Below the pieces are notes generated by a model. The model did no database searches, was not told where the DNA came from, and saw only the letters and a program-made list of their open reading frames with translations. The translations under genes and the position numbers were made by a program. A stretch of DNA of 6,683 bases from Thiohalomonas sp. (GTDB taxonomy: Bacteria > Pseudomonadota > Gammaproteobacteria > GRL18): the NCBI GenBank assembly GCA_023864145.1, contig JAIVER010000068.1:1-6683 (forward strand). The letters run 5' to 3'. Each line of letters begins with the position of its first letter. Position 1 is the stretch's first letter. Positions 6,453-6,683 of the stretch are shown in pieces.

Positions 6453-6470
6453 CCTAAGAGTCAAGATCAA
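6443..6470 (-). promoter_or_regulatory. Probable erpA promoter
   Basis: The minus strand offers -35 TTGATC (6470-6465), a 16-base spacer, and -10 TATTAT (6448-6443). An overlapping alternative uses TTGACT (6464-6459) with the weaker TAATAA 17 bases on. Transcription would begin near 6436. The promoter lies on the erpA side of the possible IS boundary at 6522. Confidence 0.5.
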
Positions 6471-6608
6471 TATTATTAATTCCTAATTTTACTAGTCATA
6501 TTGCTATGAATAGTTACTCTAGGAGCCTGTCCGAGAATAGAAAGCCTGCTGCAAAAAAACTGATTTTGGCCATATTTTCCTATCATTTTCATTTAATATA
6601 CCCATGAC

Positions 6609-6633
6609 CTATGAAAATGCTTGATTTTCATAG
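6609..6633 (+). repeat. Perfect 10-bp hairpin over an ORF start
   Basis: CTATGAAAAT (6609-6618) and ATTTTCATAG (6624-6633) pair perfectly around GCTTG. The left arm holds two in-frame ATG codons (6611 and 6617). In transcripts entering from the left the stem would hide these starts, as known for inside-end hairpins of some IS elements that block translation from outside transcription. No T-run follows, so it is not a terminator. Confidence 0.6.
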
Positions 6634-6683
6634 AGAAGAAGATCAAAATTATCCAATGACGCAAATTACTCTCACAGCCCATG
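6611..6683 (+). CDS. 5' fragment of an unidentified ORF, possibly a transposase
   Basis: An open frame starts at ATG 6611 (preceded in frame by TGA at 6605) and runs off the window, giving MKMLDFHREEDQNYP then MTQITLTAH. Further in-frame ATG codons are at 6617 and 6656. No clear Shine-Dalgarno precedes 6611, while GAGAAGAAG at 6633-6641 is somewhat far from 6656. I do not recognise the protein from 24 residues. A transposase is suggested only by the neighbouring IS-like end and hairpin; it may not be a gene at all. Confidence 0.25.
   Translation, partial: MKMLDFHREEDQNYPMTQITLTAH

Larger units (their letters stand above)
6522..6683 (+). mobile_element. Possible insertion sequence end (partial, runs off right edge)
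   Basis: From GGAGCCTGTCCGAGAATAG (6522-6540) onward the sequence resembles the terminal inverted repeat and short lead-in of a bacterial IS: a G/C-containing terminus, an A/T-rich lead-in, then a hairpin over the start of an ORF pointing inward. The opposite end, the transposase and the target duplication lie outside the window, so the family cannot be named. An alternative is ordinary intergenic DNA before an unrelated gene. Confidence 0.3.

Overview
The window looks like a piece of an AT-rich gammaproteobacterial chromosome. This rests on the 16S rRNA 5' end (minus strand, running off the left edge), a canonical boxA in the rrn leader, and the gene set tyrS, an OapA/LysM-type M23 endopeptidase, anmK and erpA. 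From general knowledge, the order erpA - anmK - M23 peptidase - tyrS - 16S rRNA is also found in Pseudomonas (the PA0665-PA0668 region of P. aeruginosa). Genus cannot be decided from the sequence alone.

Layout, left to right. Positions 1-57 are the first bases of 16S rRNA (minus). Positions 58-441 hold its leader, with boxA and several hairpins, and one strong promoter with an A/T-rich UP-like region. tyrS (442-1641, minus) lies directly upstream of the rRNA promoter, with no convincing terminator between them. A divergent intergenic region (1642-1821) carries a good promoter for the M23 peptidase (to 3501, plus), which is followed by anmK (to 4761, plus). gltA, encoding a short type I-like citrate synthase (4771-5928, minus), converges on anmK with only 9 bases between the stop codons. 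It has its own promoter, placed just after a strong intrinsic terminator (5981-6010) that closes erpA (6051-6410, minus). Upstream of erpA the sequence changes character: 6522-6683 may be the end of an insertion sequence, with a hairpin over the start of an ORF that leaves the window.

Functionally these are housekeeping genes. The M23 enzyme opens peptidoglycan cross-links, and AnmK recycles the anhydro-MurNAc released by wall turnover. TyrRS charges tRNA-Tyr next to an rRNA operon, ErpA delivers Fe-S clusters to apoproteins, and citrate synthase feeds the TCA cycle. I see no CRISPR array, defence system, prophage or other undescribed system. The points worth a second look are gltA sitting inside an otherwise conserved cluster, the possible IS end, the rRNA leader structures (including an anti-Shine-Dalgarno look-alike), and several translation-start questions.
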